A stretch of 64,000 nucleotides of DNA, from positions 28,549,361 through 28,613,360 of the forward strand of contig CM057152.1 of NCBI GenBank assembly GCA_029962745.1, in the 5' to 3' direction. Below are positions 12,151-23,474 of the stretch, piece by piece (within the stretch, counting starts at the first letter, position 1; every line of letters begins with the position of its first letter). This DNA is from Echinometra lucunter. Taxonomy: Eukaryota > Echinodermata > Echinoidea > Camarodonta > Echinometridae. The notes beneath the pieces are model-generated. The model saw only the letters and a program-made list of their open reading frames with translations, made no database searches and was not told the origin of the DNA. The position numbers and the translations under genes are program-made.

Positions 12151-12373
12151 TTTATTTTTTAATTTTTTTTTTTTAGTTTTTATTATTTTATTTATTTATT
12201 TGATTTGATTTGATTTTCTTCTTTTTTTTTAGTCACCTCACCCATTTCGGCATAATTTTTTGCATAATTTAGTATTTTTTGCTGCTCCATGTTGATATTT
12301 CATTTGGCATAATTTTAGCATAATTTTGCGATCCTCCCTAGCATAATTTCATTTTGGACGCTGGCCACACTGG

Positions 12374-12460
12374 TATAGCGATATATAGCACGTGCTAGCG
12401 CAACGCAGACTACTCGTCTGATGTGATGCACTGGTTCAGTGAAACCATGAGTGAAAGTAA
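12374..12460. repeat. 87-bp direct repeat, right copy
   Basis: Identical to 10033-10119. It ends about 75 bp upstream of the TATA box proposed for copy B. Confidence 0.95.
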
Positions 12461-12535
12461 ACCCTAAACCCGTGTAGTTGGATCGGAATATGCCTTCTAG
12501 CTCTGATGAAAATAATCGTGAAATGAGTAGAGCTC

Positions 12536-12543
12536 TATAAAAA
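12536..12543 (+). promoter_or_regulatory. candidate TATA box of carbonyl reductase copy B
   Basis: TATAAAAA in the context agctctataaaaagag, about 375 bp upstream of the start codon at 12911. Transcription would begin near 12565-12575, leaving a 5' UTR of about 340 nt. The match is textual only, with no transcript evidence. Confidence 0.45.
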
Positions 12544-12910
12544 GAGACTGGTGCGCTAACGTTAGTTTGTGCAATAGCATTGTGTACAATTTCTTTTGTT
12601 TACTATTGAATATTAAATTAAATCATAGGGGGGAAAGGCAAAGAAGAAATAAGGATTTGCATGTTGGATGCGCTAGGCCGCCTAGGGACATGGATCATCA
12701 GTGAGAAAATAGATTTATCTCACTGTTAATACCGTAATATACAGTTTTTCTTATGAAATAAAAAGTGTATTGTTTATAATTTCCATTCTAACAGTTACAT
12801 TTTAGGCTTGCCATAGATGCAGCCAGCAGCTAGCTAGCCCAGCACTGCATGCACTGCACTGGCCGTGGCAGCGTGGTTTGCTGTGGTTTGATGTGGGACG
12901 TCAAATAAGA

Positions 12911-15900
12911 ATGTCTGCTGGTAAAACAATTGCTCTGGTAAGAACAAGCTTATGTTTAATCTATACGAAATTGATGACTTTATGAGAAGACTCTGTAACA
13001 GTTAGAAGTGAAGCTGTGTAAATCTATGTCACGGATCACACCGCTATAGCCAGGTAGGTCTGTACGTAGGGTCCTAAGGGCATGTAGGGAATATAGCACT
13101 GGTATTCCTGGGGGGATGTATTTCATTGAGGCCTGTACATCATCCGCGTAAATCAATTTCTGAAAAGCACCCTAAACGGGGATTAAGGTAGGGGTGATTT
13201 TGATACCCTAAACGGGGAAACGCATGAACGATCTCAGATTTTTAGACCCCTACAGGGATTTTATATCTTGCATTGTTTTTATATACCCTAAGCGGAGGGC
13301 ACTTTTCTCTGGGTTTTAACTTTTATGCAGGGATGCTGTACTTTCAGAAGGCTATAACTTTTTACCTCATCATTTGGAAGATGAATGTTGTGTAGTGAAG
13401 TTAAAGATAGTTTGGTAATACTAAAGAAGTTCACACCAGCCCTCCAAAATCCCAATCGTAATCCTAACCCAAATCCACCGGTGTAACTGTTAGGTCAGAA
13501 CCACTCGATCAGTTACAAAACTATGGCTTGAGTCAACATGGTCTGAAAGTGAACTCATACCAAAAAGTTGGTTGCATTTTATGAGTCTGCCTATCCACGC
13601 GCATGCGCATGCCAAACCTCTATATAGACCTGTGTACATTAATTACAAAAATATTGAATTTCTACTTAGGCTATATAATTGCCTGTATCTTTAACTCAAC
13701 GAATCAAACCAGTTGAAAAAAAATATGAATATTGAATCAACCTCTAAAATACTTTCTATACAATTTCTATCGTATCTTGTGTAGAATTCCAGCCTTTTTG
13801 GTTTGTAAACACCCTTCTTTTTGTTTTCACAGAAAATAGGACCCCAAAAATAACACATATTTCTATATGGGGAAAGATGTCGAATCACAGTGACAAAGTG
13901 TTCTTTCTTTGTTAATTGGTTAATTAGAAGTGTTTCTTATGGTGGAAATGAACCAGTTGAAATATCTAATAGAAGAGTATGGGTCCATTGTGTAACCTAT
14001 CTATTCTTCCTTCCTATTGGTTGTATGGAATTCTGGCGATTTTTATTAAGTGCTTATTTTGGTTTGTCATCACACTCATATCGAGAACATACGTGCGTGC
14101 GCACTGTACCTACCACAGACATACACGCGTCTGACTAGACCAGTGCGCACAGCGAGCAGAGTGTCTTTCTGGTGACCTTTATCTACACAGATGCAACAAA
14201 TCAGGCAAAACTTTTTGACATGAAATAACGCTACATATAGAAGAAAAATAGAATATCACTTATCAGCTTGTTGTTTAGGATGGTTCTTTGAATATGTGTG
14301 TCTCCTGCCATGAATATGCTTGAGATATTGAATTTGGAGCATGAATTTTTTATCTACTGTGATGTGCAAGTCGATGTACATGTTGATTAAATATAAATCT
14401 GGTCAAAACTCAAAGTTTTATTGTGAGCCAGGGAAAATTTGACATGAGTGTGAAGGGAATTTTCTGTACTTTCCAAATATTGAAATATCAATGTGCACTT
14501 AATGACAGTCGGGATCCAGCAGTAAGTAACCTATGTACACATTTTGTCTTTAAAATAGTTGATTCCATATTGATGGATCCTGACTCTGTCTTAAGTTTAT
14601 GGATGTTTTGAATGTAGCGATGAAAAAGATGAGATTCCAGTGCTTCCAAATGCATCTTCACAGTGGCTCATGTCTTTTAACCAGTTGAAATCTTGTGAAG
14701 AAAAGCGTTTTGTATTACCGTTTCATCAGATATTATAAACAACTTATTCCTATATTTCTGATGAACAAAATGCTCCTGTGTTGGCAAACTATCCATTTAT
14801 TTTTGCAGGAAATGTGATGAGCACAGCATTAATATTCTTGAGTAGCAAGTAACTTCAAAGATGACTGTGCAATACAGCTGACTAGGTGCACTGGAAACAA
14901 AATGCACGTTTTTTGCTCATTTACATACGACCTGCAATCTGACTTGTGTGGTTGTAGATATAAAGCAATAAATTTGACTGCCCCCTTGGGCCAGAGTAGA
15001 GTAAGCTTACACATATTTTTGCTGCAAAAGTATTAGAAGTAAACGTAACTTTAATCACATCTCTTTCCTAACTGCAGGTCACAGGAGGAAATAAGGGCAT
15101 TGGCTTTGGTATTGTCAGAGCACTCTGCAAGGAGTTGAGAGAAAATGGTGTGGTCTATCTAGCAAGCAGGGATGAGGGGCGTGGCGAGAAAGCGGTTGAG
15201 CAGCTGAAAGGGGAGGGGCTTCACCCAAAGTTTATTCAACTGGACGTCTGCAATAATGACCACATTTCAAAGGTTGCCACCTACTTGCAGGATAATCATG
15301 GAGGCCTAGATATCTTGGTCAACAATGCTGGCATTGCCTTTAAGGTACAATAAATATCTTTAAATGATTTTTTTTTTCTTATCCAAATTAAGTCATGAAA
15401 TGATGAATAGCCCATATGGTCAAATAAATGATTGGTCTCGAGTTTGACTGTATATTCATGTTTTCTGAACACTCAAGTTGACTCAACTATTCATTGGAAA
15501 GTGTTAATGACCAGTCCTTTTGCAAAGTGCGCAGAAATGATTGTAATTTTGAGGTATCATATTTGCAAGATTTGAAATTTTCATAAATGAGAATATTTCT
15601 CCTTTCTCTCCCAATCGTCCAAGTAGTATGCTGCTCCAGAACCAGATAGTATTCAGGGACCAGTTACAGTTGAAACCAATTTCTTTGCCACTCTTCGACT
15701 GAGCCGAGCCCTTATCCCACTTATTAGATCTCATGGCAGGTGAGACTTAGTTCTTTTTGAAGCTTCGTTCCCATTTGCCAGCAGGGGGGTTAAGCATAAA
15801 CTACATTACACCATTATTCTGAGCCACAAGGTCCCATTGCATTGAACTTACCATTGATGGTAACTTTGCCATCAGTGGTAACTTCCATGGAAACCTTGAT

Positions 15901-18900
15901 TTTGATTGGCGGTTGAGCAATGTTACCATGGTAGTTACCACTGATGGCAGAGTTACCATTAATGGGAAGTTTTATGCAATGGGCCCCTGGTCCCTCACTC
16001 AAGGACCGACTAAGCAACTACAGTATGAACTTCTTCTCAAAGAACCTGAGAGCATGGAACAACCTGCCACTAGAGACGTTGATGGCACCTATACTGGCAG
16101 TCTTTCCTCAGAACCTGATGAAAGGCAGAGACTGAACTGAACTACATGTGGTTTTTTTTACTCACACTAGTATTTTATTGTTATGAGCACATCACCATGT
16201 TAATACACACATCTCGCACAAATCTTCATGATGATTGTACACAGAAGAAACAGAAGAAGAAGAAGATAAGTTTAATTTGAATTGATTTTGAATGTTTAAA
16301 CATTTTTCTTCCCTCGTTGTCAAAACTTGAATTTAATTTTAAACTTCATACTTCATATAATGAAATAACAGAAAAGTAATTTTTCATAATGACAATGCAC
16401 AATCGTGATTTGTCTTGCAGAGTGGTGAATATGGCCTGTCATTTCGGTTTTGTGGCCTACTCGAATCTCGGTCAAGATCTGCAGAAGCGATTCAAAGAGG
16501 TAGATACCGAGCAGGGTGTCATTGATCTCATGGATGAGTTTATCTGGTAAGATGGCTGATGCTTTGACATATATGTATGCTTTGGAAGCCATTACTCAGT
16601 TTGCCAAAGATATAGAGTTAGGGTTAGGGTTCAGGTTAAGGTTGGAGTAGGGTTCACTTTATGTTTAGGGTTAGTGTTACTAATGGACTTTATGTGATGT
16701 TTAGGATAAGAGTTAGGATTGCTTTTGGGTTTATTTTATGATATAAGGTTAGGAAAGTTTAGGGTAGCTGTTTTCATGTGATGATTAGGATAAGGGTTAG
16801 GATTGCATTTGGGTTTATTTTATGATTAGGGTTAGTAAAGGTTATAGGGTTGCCATTGGACATTATGTGATGATTAGGATAAGGGTTAGGATTGCATCTG
16901 GTGTTATTTTATGTTTAGGGTTAGGAAAGGTTAGGAAAGGTTAGGGTTTCCATTGGACTTTATGTGATGTTTACTTGGATAAGGGTTAGGATTGCATTTT
17001 GGTTATTTATGCCTCTGCCCACCGTAGGTGGTTGCCGGAGGCATTATGTTTTCGGGTTGTCCATCCGTCCGTCCGTCCGTACGTCCCGCTTTCGTTCTCG
17101 CGATAACTCAAGAACCATTTGACGGATCTGCATATGGGAGGGACAATGATCTGCTTAGATTTTGGGGTCTCAAGGTCAAAGGTCAAAGGTCATAGAGGTC
17201 ATTATGTACATAGAAATGGTTCGTTCTCGCGATAACTCAACCACAGTTTGATGGATCAACTTCAAATTTTGCTGATGTATGTATATGGGAGGGACAATGA
17301 TCTGATTAGATTTTGGGGTCTCAAGGTCAAAGGTCAAAGGTCAAAGGTCATAGAAGTCATTATGTACATCGAAATGGTCCGTTCTCGCGATAACTCAACA
17401 ATCATTTGACGGAGCAGCTTCAAACTTGGCACATGTATTCAAATGGGAGGGACAGTGATCTGATTAGATTTTGGGTCTCAAGGTTAAAAGTCAAAGGTCA
17501 TAGAGGTCATTATGTACATGAAAATTTACGATAACTTAACTCTGTAACGGTTCAACTTTAAACTTGGCTCATGTATGCATATGTAAGATCTTTCATAATG
17601 GTCTCATTAGATTTGGGGCTCATAAGGTCAAAGATGTCCTTTTATAAATGAAAATAAATAAATCAACATGAATGTGACATATATTTCCGATCTGGCAAGG
17701 GCGGAGGCATAAATTTCGACCGTGCGCGGTCGAGGATTCATCTAGTTTTATGATTATGGTTTGTAAAGGTTATAGGGCTGCCATTGGACTTTATGTGATG
17801 ATTAGGATAAGTGTTGAGATTCTGTGGTAGTGTATTAAGCACTGGGATGTGGATATTCTGACTTACTGATAGACAAGTGAGTTGATTTTATTGGCACATG
17901 ATTTGGCTCAGCATAGTTGCTTCTGTACTTGATGACACAGATTATGAGGGATTAATGTTATTTCCAAACCATGTGTCCCTTTCCAGCGCTGCAAAAGAAG
18001 ACAAGAAGAAGGAGCTTGGCTGGGGCGCATCTAACTATGGAGTGAGCAAGTTAGGTCGGATAGCTCTTACAAGAGTCCAGGGGCAGGATATCTCAAAGGA
18101 CCCTAGAAGAGAAGGTATCCTCATCAACTGTGTAAGTAACTCTATAAAATCCTCAAAGTGCTTGTCTAGCAATGGCTCTAAAAAGTGATGTCAATTTCTC
18201 ACAAATGCTTGTTTAGGAATGACTCCCTAAAATGTAATTAGTAGTGAACAAGCATTGTCTGATATCTCTTTAGAGTCTAGGGACAGTACACAAAGAACTG
18301 TAGCTGGGAAGATACCCTCATCCATTGTTGGATCTGTCGAGTAGCACTGTCAGATCCTTGATGATAATTGAAGAGTTTGTTTCAAGAAATGCTATCCATG
18401 AAACTTGAGTTCTTAGAAAAACAATGATGTTTTCATTCTCCTATTGTGCATCATGAATGTGAAAAGAAACTTGGTCATATTGTATTGGAGTAACATAACC
18501 ACCCCTTTTGAAATATCCAGGGGCCTCACATATTATGTCAATAATCACTTTCAGATATCTTTGATGTAGCATGCTGCAGAAGCGATATACATTGTATCAA
18601 AGAATTACTTGTACACTGCATATAAACTGCACTATAAAAAGAGAAGGTGAACCATGCTATAAGTCAAAAATTCCTCCATTGGTTATCATAAAATCTACTG
18701 AATTATACACCAAATTAAAGAGAAATGTATAGCCTTTGATTTGCCTTTGGTTACAAATTGTGATCAGTCATGCATGAATGATTATGACTCATTACACGCA
18801 ATAATGCTTATTTTCAGACCTTTCTGTGATAATTGAAGCATAACTCGTAATCTGCTGATGATCATGGCTTGTTCATTCATTTTCCTGTAGATTACATGAT

Positions 18901-21485
18901 ATCCTTTAATTTGATGTACAATTCTTAGTATGTCAATTCGGTTTACTCATTTTGAAAACATTTTTTGACGAATGAATTTCCTACTATTTTTGCCTATTTG
19001 GCTTTTGTACAGGGGCTGCAACCAGAATCATAATTCATATTTCATTTCATTTCAAAATGAATAAAACCAACTGAAATGCTCTGAATCATATATCAGATTA
19101 AAGTGTATCATCTCATCTCTCGCAAAAAAAAAGAAATAAGCCATGATCATTGAAGCATTAAGACTAGAGTTATGCTTCAATGATCACAGAAATGTCAGAA
19201 ACTAGGTATTAGTGTGCATAATGGATCATAACTATTCATGCATGAATGATCACGATTTGTAACTACATACAAATCAAAGGCTATTCTTTTCTCTTTAATT
19301 TAATGTACAATTCATTAGATTTTATGATAACTAATTTAGGAATATTTTACTTCTAGCAAAGTTCACCTTCTCTTTTTATAGTGTGGTTTATGTGCAGTGT
19401 ACAAGTAATTCTTGGATACACTGTATTTGTATGCCTCTGCTCTATGAAGGTGATACTGGAGGTATCAAGTGGTTGTCTGTCTGTCCTGCTTTTTCATTCA
19501 TGCATATACTTCAAGAACATTCTGAAGTATAAGCTTCAACCTTGCTGCTATTATTTATTACCTTAGGAAAGCACTTCAATTAGATTTTTGGAGTATATAG
19601 GTCAAATATCATAGGCAACGGGTCATTTTCTGCAATTTCAAGTGTATTAAAGCCCTGTTATTGCAATATCTCAAGAGCCATTTGAAGCATGAATTTCAAA
19701 TGGGGTACTGGTATGCATCATCATAGGAAGGTGATCTGATTAGATTATAGGTTACACAGGTTAAAGGTCAAAGATGAGTAGGTGACAGGTCAATTCAGAA
19801 GCATTGGGTGTTGGCCTCGTTCACGTGATATTTCAAGAACAATTTGAGGTATGAACTTCCAACGATCTGATTAGATTTTTGGTGTATGTAGGTCAGATAT
19901 CAAAGGTTTTCATAGATCACTTTCTGAAATTTCAAATGTGAGCCTTGTAAGCGCGATATTTCAAGAACCTTTTGAGGTAGTTTCAACTAGGTGTTAGCAT
20001 GTATCACCAAAGTGAGGCAAATTAATCATATTTGAGGTTTAGTAGGTCAAAGGCCATGAAGGTCATGCATGAAATTAAAGAATTGTTAGTTTTGTTATCA
20101 CTACTCAACTGTTTTGAATACAGTGCAGTGGAAAGGGGGGGGGGGGCATAATGCACACTTTTGTGTAAGGTCATGTGTCATGAACTCGCCCTCCCAAAAG
20201 GGTGGTTTTGTAACATTTTGTGCTTTCATACTGAAGTATTTCTTGATTTTTTATCACAATCATTGAGGCTACCATAACAAGTTTGGTATCATATTAAAAC
20301 TGTATTGATATGTTATTAGCCTGCAGAGTTTCATAGGCATAGGTGACATATAACTTGAGTTACAACATTTTAAATTTGGAAGGCCAGGGGTGGTGGCGGA
20401 AGCAGCGCCACATGTACAAAATGAATAATAGATTTCACTTTTTAGTGCATTCTTTGGAAAAATGTTGATATTTTTGTCAAAACTTGTCATGTGACTTCAT
20501 ATTTTGTACCAAATCAATCCCCCTCTTTACTGCTTTGTGATTGAAAAGTGACTTGGGCTAAGCAATGGTTGTGTTAAATACTGAAATTTTTGGAATTCTA
20601 AAATCTAGGTCAGAATTGGCATTGCCTGTACAGAGTCAATACATAACTTATATTTTTGAATAGTATGGGGAAAATTTCCCTATTTTGGTCAAAACTTGCC
20701 AAATGTCTACATTTTTTGTTCCAAATTTAAGCAATTTTACTCAGCTTTAATATCGTATGACTGAAAAATAAGGATGGCTGTCACTGATGCATAATTCAGA
20801 ACAAATAATATAATATACAGTGGCTCATAAAAATATTTGATATTTTTGGAAATTTTTTTTGTTATTTGTAAAATCATTACATGATCATAAACCCTTGACA
20901 GTTACCCGGGTATATCTTGTTGAAAAGGTCTGAATGTTTCCTACAAGAATATAACATTAGAATGGCCCCATGAGTGCCACAGAAAAAGTTATGTTGAAAA
21001 CAATGAGATGATAAGAATTATTAAAATTTCCTTATTCATGTTCACATAATTCTTTTGTTTTACACCTTGTGCAAATTTAGATTTGTCTTGTAATTTCCCA
21101 TCAGAAAAATATACTTTGCTATCGTAGGGTTGATACTTCAGGAGCTATTAGTTTTCAAAGTTAGAAGTACACTACTGAAGGTAGAATCACCATGTAACCA
21201 CAAAAGTAGGCGACTTCATGATGCATGACTGTAAATGGTCAGGATTGCCCCTCCCCTAAATCTGTTTACTGATGATACAATAGCTTTTATTATCACATCG
21301 TATGAAATTGTCCTTTGTTTTTGCAGTGTTGCCCAGGTCATGTAGATACGGATATGTCAAGCCACAAGGGACCTCTGACCATTGACCAGGGTGCTGTCAT
21401 GCCAGTCTATCTCGCTCTTTTACCTAGGAGCATTTCACACCAGGGACTTTTCTTCCGTGAGAAAGCTGTCCAGGATTTGTGGTAA
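12911..21485 (+). CDS. CBR1: carbonyl reductase-like short-chain dehydrogenase, copy B (complete)
   Basis: Six coding exons: 12911-12937, 15078-15344, 15627-15739, 16421-16546, 17987-18131 and 21327-21485 (stop TAA). They give 837 nt, or 278 aa, against about 277 for human CBR1. All introns are GT-AG and all phases agree. The first exon encodes only MSAGKTIAL. Visible parts are the cofactor motif TGGNKGIG (residues 11-18), NNAGIAFK (91-98) and YGVSKLG with the catalytic Tyr195 and Lys199. The C-terminus has CCPGHVDTDM and VYLALLP. The motif NVSS, whose second Ser is catalytic in CBR1, reads NMAC here: Cys142 replaces that Ser (codon 16437-16439), whereas copy A keeps Ser. Activity may therefore be altered or lost. 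Expected role: NADPH-dependent carbonyl reduction in the cytosol. Introns hold a MITE, LINE tail, TTAGGG-like array, Helentron-like element and a large foldback. Confidence 0.9.
15829..15988. mobile_element. about 160-bp palindromic MITE
   Basis: Arms of about 55-60 bp (gtcccattgcattgaac ... and its near-complement ending gcaatgggcccc) surround a short loop in copy B intron 3. The alternating ttaccattgatgg/ccatcagtggtaac motifs make it self-complementary. Confidence 0.8.
15995..16140 (+). mobile_element. LINE ORF2 C-terminal fragment
   Basis: Encodes NFFSKNLRAWNNLPLETL, the F-x-x-x-x-x-x-W-N-N-L-P signature near the end of many CR1/L2/jockey-like ORF2 proteins, then stops. It abuts the palindromic MITE, so the fragment is truncated. 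Confidence 0.6.
16612..17007. repeat. degenerate TTAGGG-rich array
   Basis: Repeated ttagggttagg, ggataagggttaggattgcat and tttatgattaggg blocks with a roughly 100-bp higher-order period, resuming at 17746-17820 after the inserted element. This is interstitial and heavily mutated, not a telomere. Confidence 0.75.
17008..17745 (+). mobile_element. Helentron-like nonautonomous element (HINE/Pearl-type), copy 1
   Basis: Starts near ttatgcctctgccc and has the subterminal inverse gggcggaggcataa near its right end. This is followed by a stem-loop (cgaccgtgcgcggtcg) and the terminus attcatCTAG. Between the ends are about four tandem units of about 150 bp containing cgttctcgcgataactcaa and gggagggacaatgatctg. 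Subterminal inverted repeats, central tandem units and a 3' stem-loop ending in CTAG are features of Helitron/Helentron-derived elements. The related Pearl-type repeats of marine invertebrates have the same plan. There is no coding capacity. Confidence 0.65.
18583..19431. mobile_element. foldback element with about 290-bp inverted arms
   Basis: The left arm (about 18583-18870) and right arm (about 19145-19431) are inverse complements with scattered mismatches. For example gaattacttgtacactgca on the left matches the complement of tgcagtgtacaagtaattc on the right. The loop is about 270 bp. It sits in copy B intron 5. Confidence 0.8.
19432..20066 (+). mobile_element. divergent Helentron-like element
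   Basis: Starts tatgcctctgctctatgaagg and contains degraded versions of the approximately 150-bp unit (atttcaagaac, gatctgattagatttt, taggtcaaa). A right end with stem-loop is not clear. It is probably an old relative of copy 1. Confidence 0.45.
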
Positions 21486-22059
21486 CTGATATGCATTGGC
21501 TTTTTTCCCCTTGAAGATGAGAGGTATTTTGTTTGAATGGAATAGTTTATTTGAATAAAAACAACTGTTCAGTTAAAATCAAGTATCCTGCCAAGTGACT
21601 GAATTAATGAAAAATGACATACATGCATGCCATCTTCCATAATGTATATTAAGAGATTATGGTAAATAATGCATTATTGTTCATGTTTTCAAGTATTGCA
21701 GTTGTTTCATTGTTGGGTCTTGAAGAGATATAAATACATGAACTTGCAGTGTGAGTACTCGAGTTGTACAACTCAATTCTTTCAATAATGGTGAGATGAA
21801 GGATCCATACTGTATGTGCTGTCAATTTTAAGTAGAAGAGAATCAATGTGGATTCCTGATCATGAAATCATGAAGACAAAATGATTTTGGTTGATAAGAA
21901 AATATTCTGTGAGACTATTAAAATTCTATTTCAGTACATTTAACTATTAAGAAGTGAAAGTAATTGTGTATATTACGAGAATCTTTCGTTTGAAATATAC
22001 CCCACCACTATAACACAGGAACCTGTGTATTTCAGGTGGGGTATACCAACCCCCTATTT

Positions 22060-22465
22060 GATTTCCCCGTTAAAGGGAAAGTCCACCCCAGAAGTTTCAC
22101 TGTTTCAATAAAAGAAGTTGAATTTGAACAGCATTTTAAAAAAGAAATGAACAAAACGGTCAAAGAATAAGAAAATTACACTCATTTACAATTTCTAGTA
22201 AATCACTCTCGGCTCTCCAAATTGGCAATACTGATGACATCATATGCGAGCAGCTCTCCATTCACTTTGTACATGAAATTTCACATTTTCTCAATTTTCT
22301 TGGAAGTTACACATTTTCTCAGCCCATAGTCAAAGTATGTTATGTAAAAAGCAATTCTTCTGAACATACATTGACTATGGGGGTTAGAAAATGTGTAACT
22401 TCCAAGAAAATTGAAAAAATGTGAAATTTCATGTACAAAATGAATGGAGAGCTGCTCTTGCATAT
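22060..22465. mobile_element. palindromic MITE, right end lost
   Basis: The outer sequence ttaaagggaaagtccacccc (from about 22070) looks like a MITE terminus. Inner arms 22241-22341 and 22363-22465 are near-perfect inverse complements (agcagctctccattcact vs its inverse). The inverse of the outer terminus is missing on the right, where another element begins at 22479. Confidence 0.7.
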
Positions 22466-22478
22466 ATTTGATTGCATT

Positions 22479-23120
22479 GGGACGTTCACACACAGGAAAA
22501 AAGCGAGATTAGGATCGCAATTTGAATTGCGATTAGAATTTCGATTTTTTTTTTTACCATTCACACACACGAGGAAGCAACAGAAACAGGCCAGAGAGCC
22601 CACAGACTTCTCCGCTTAACTTCTGTTATACACGATCTACTGGACAGGGCAAAATACACATCAACAGTAAAAGGGCTACGCCGCTACAGAAAGTACAGCA
22701 GCAAACTCATTGATTAAATAATAAATGATTATGTACTATCATACAAAGCATTTGTTTACTATTCGGGATCAACTGCTCCAAGATAACGTGCAGTGCATCC
22801 ATGCTATGCATTGCATGCATCCCGTAACGTAACACACTGCATACACTGCATGGTGCATGCACAGCGCATTGAGCGCACACGCGCAAAGAATGATGGGATA
22901 GATAAAACCGATTTTCTAATCGCGATTTCGTTCACACACAAAACGCTCGGCAAATAATTTCGATTATTCTGAAAAATCGCACTTCTTAGTGCGAGTTGAA
23001 TCTCGATTAGAATCACGATTATTAGTGAGATTATTCTGTTCCCACACAAAATCGATTTTCTAAACGCGATTAGAAAATCGATTTTTGAATCTCACTTTTT
23101 ACCTTGTGTGTGAACACCCC
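22479..23120. mobile_element. about 640-bp TIR element
   Basis: The left end gggacgttcacacaca and the right end tgtgtgtgaacacccc are inverted repeats continuing for about 33 bp to gcgagatt/aatctcac. Inside, gattagaatttcgatt-type subterminal repeats recur in both orientations. A clean target duplication is not visible, so the superfamily is open; hAT-like is a guess. Confidence 0.7.
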
Positions 23121-23474
23121 TAAAGTAATGGGAATTGGAAAAGCTGATGTGAATACCTGGGTGCGGAGAAGCCGATAAAACCGATGGACGCTCCTTTTGA
23201 TAAGCTACCTTACGCTTCCAGACCAACTCTAAACCAACTCCAAACTAATTTGAAACCAAACTCTTCTTAGCCATTCAGGGTAAATGTAGTCCTTTAATGA
23301 ATCTATTTCCCCAGTGATTTCTTGGTACATGTCCTTATTGTCCTCCTATGACAGCATAAAACTGACCATCACATTAGGTCTGAATACCTTGGTTACAAGG
23401 CGGTATGATTCTGAACTGTCTCCAAACCAACCTTTTCTTTAGCTATTCAGGGTAATGTAATTTTGAATCTTATA

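Noticed and set aside
16612..17007. TTAGGG-rich stretch as a telomere or telomere fusion
   Set aside because: The motif is degenerate and part of a longer approximately 100-bp unit with non-telomeric sequence. Similar short patches occur at 34939, 36688, 44139 and 56425. It is better read as an interstitial satellite.
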